This document shows, one piece after another, positions 5,968-6,066 of a stretch of 6,066 nt of DNA; the first letter of the stretch is position 1, and each line of letters begins with the position of its first letter. Location of the stretch: the NCBI GenBank assembly GCA_012519525.1, contig JAAYQB010000105.1, positions 1 to 6,066 of the forward strand, read 5' to 3'. Below the pieces are notes generated by a model that had not been told where the DNA came from, did no database searches, and was given only the letters and a program-made list of their open reading frames with translations. This DNA comes from Bacteroidales bacterium. Lineage in GTDB: Bacteria > Bacteroidota > Bacteroidia > Bacteroidales > WCHB1-69. A program made the translations under genes and the position numbers.

Positions 5968-6066
5968 TTTAATTTATTGAATATCATTAAAATAATTTGT
6001 AAAATATATTGAAGATATTGCAATTATTTGTATCTTTGCAACAAAAATCTTGTATATTTTTGTATG
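5958..6066. other. AT-rich intergenic region with a plus-strand promoter
   Basis: This stretch is mostly A/T and has no long reading frame on either strand. It holds the plus-strand promoter at 6009-6038. A weak minus-strand candidate -7 (TATCTTCA, 6017-6010) might serve the radical SAM gene, but it departs from consensus at two positions. An ATG occupies the last three bases (6064-6066) and could be the start of the next gene; this cannot be judged from the window. Confidence 0.5.
6009..6038 (+). promoter_or_regulatory. Bacteroidota-type promoter TTG-N19-TATCTTTG for a gene beyond the window
   Basis: TTG at 6009-6011 and TATCTTTG at 6031-6038 are separated by 19 bp, an excellent match to the phylum's -33/-7 promoter. 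The start of transcription would be near 6045, pointing out of the window to the right. The palindromic hexamer TTGCAA occurs at 6018-6023 and again at 6036-6041, 18 bp apart. TTGTAT occurs at 6028-6033, 6050-6055 and 6060-6065. These repeats could be regulator sites or chance in AT-rich DNA. Confidence 0.65.

Overview
The window looks like chromosomal DNA from a member of the Bacteroidota. It is AT-rich. Its promoters match the phylum's -7 element TAnnTTTG (TATCTTTG at 11-18 and 6031-6038 on the plus strand, 4665-4658 on the minus strand). Gene starts follow A-rich leaders rather than strong Shine-Dalgarno sites. One gene encodes an ELWxxDGT-repeat protein with a type IX secretion (T9SS) C-terminal sorting domain, a secretion route confined to this phylum. 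The species cannot be named from the sequence.

Left half, plus strand (about 1-2729): a tight four-gene operon. Gene 1 is a tetratricopeptide-type protein of the kind that commonly precedes secG in Bacteroidota. It is followed by secG (translocon subunit), tsaD (tRNA t6A modification) and a Gph-like HAD phosphatase. The gaps are 12, 12 and 1 nt, so co-transcription from the promoter at 11-18 is very likely. These are housekeeping functions. A 9-bp imperfect inverted repeat (15-23/31-39) overlaps the -7 box and the probable transcription start.

Right half, minus strand (2752-5829): two genes converging on the operon with only 22 bp between the stop codons. The first is a 626-residue secreted protein built of eight ELWxxDGT motifs (nine NGKxYFSA-type units), a fibronectin type III domain and a T9SS sorting domain. 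It has its own promoter just upstream. The second is a 359-residue radical SAM/SPASM enzyme of unknown substrate that lacks the seventh canonical SPASM cysteine.

Right edge (5830-6066): the radical SAM start codon overlaps, as ATGA, the stop of a 43-codon open frame (5957-5826, minus) that has no usable start. Removing one base near 5958-5960 would join it to an ATG at 5967 and give a 46-residue peptide. It is either the tail of a deleted gene or a frameshifted small gene, possibly a peptide substrate of the radical SAM enzyme. Beyond it is AT-rich intergenic DNA with a good plus-strand promoter that probably serves a gene outside the window. No RNA genes, insertion sequences or CRISPR arrays were seen. 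The least ordinary part is the radical SAM gene and the broken small frame in front of it.
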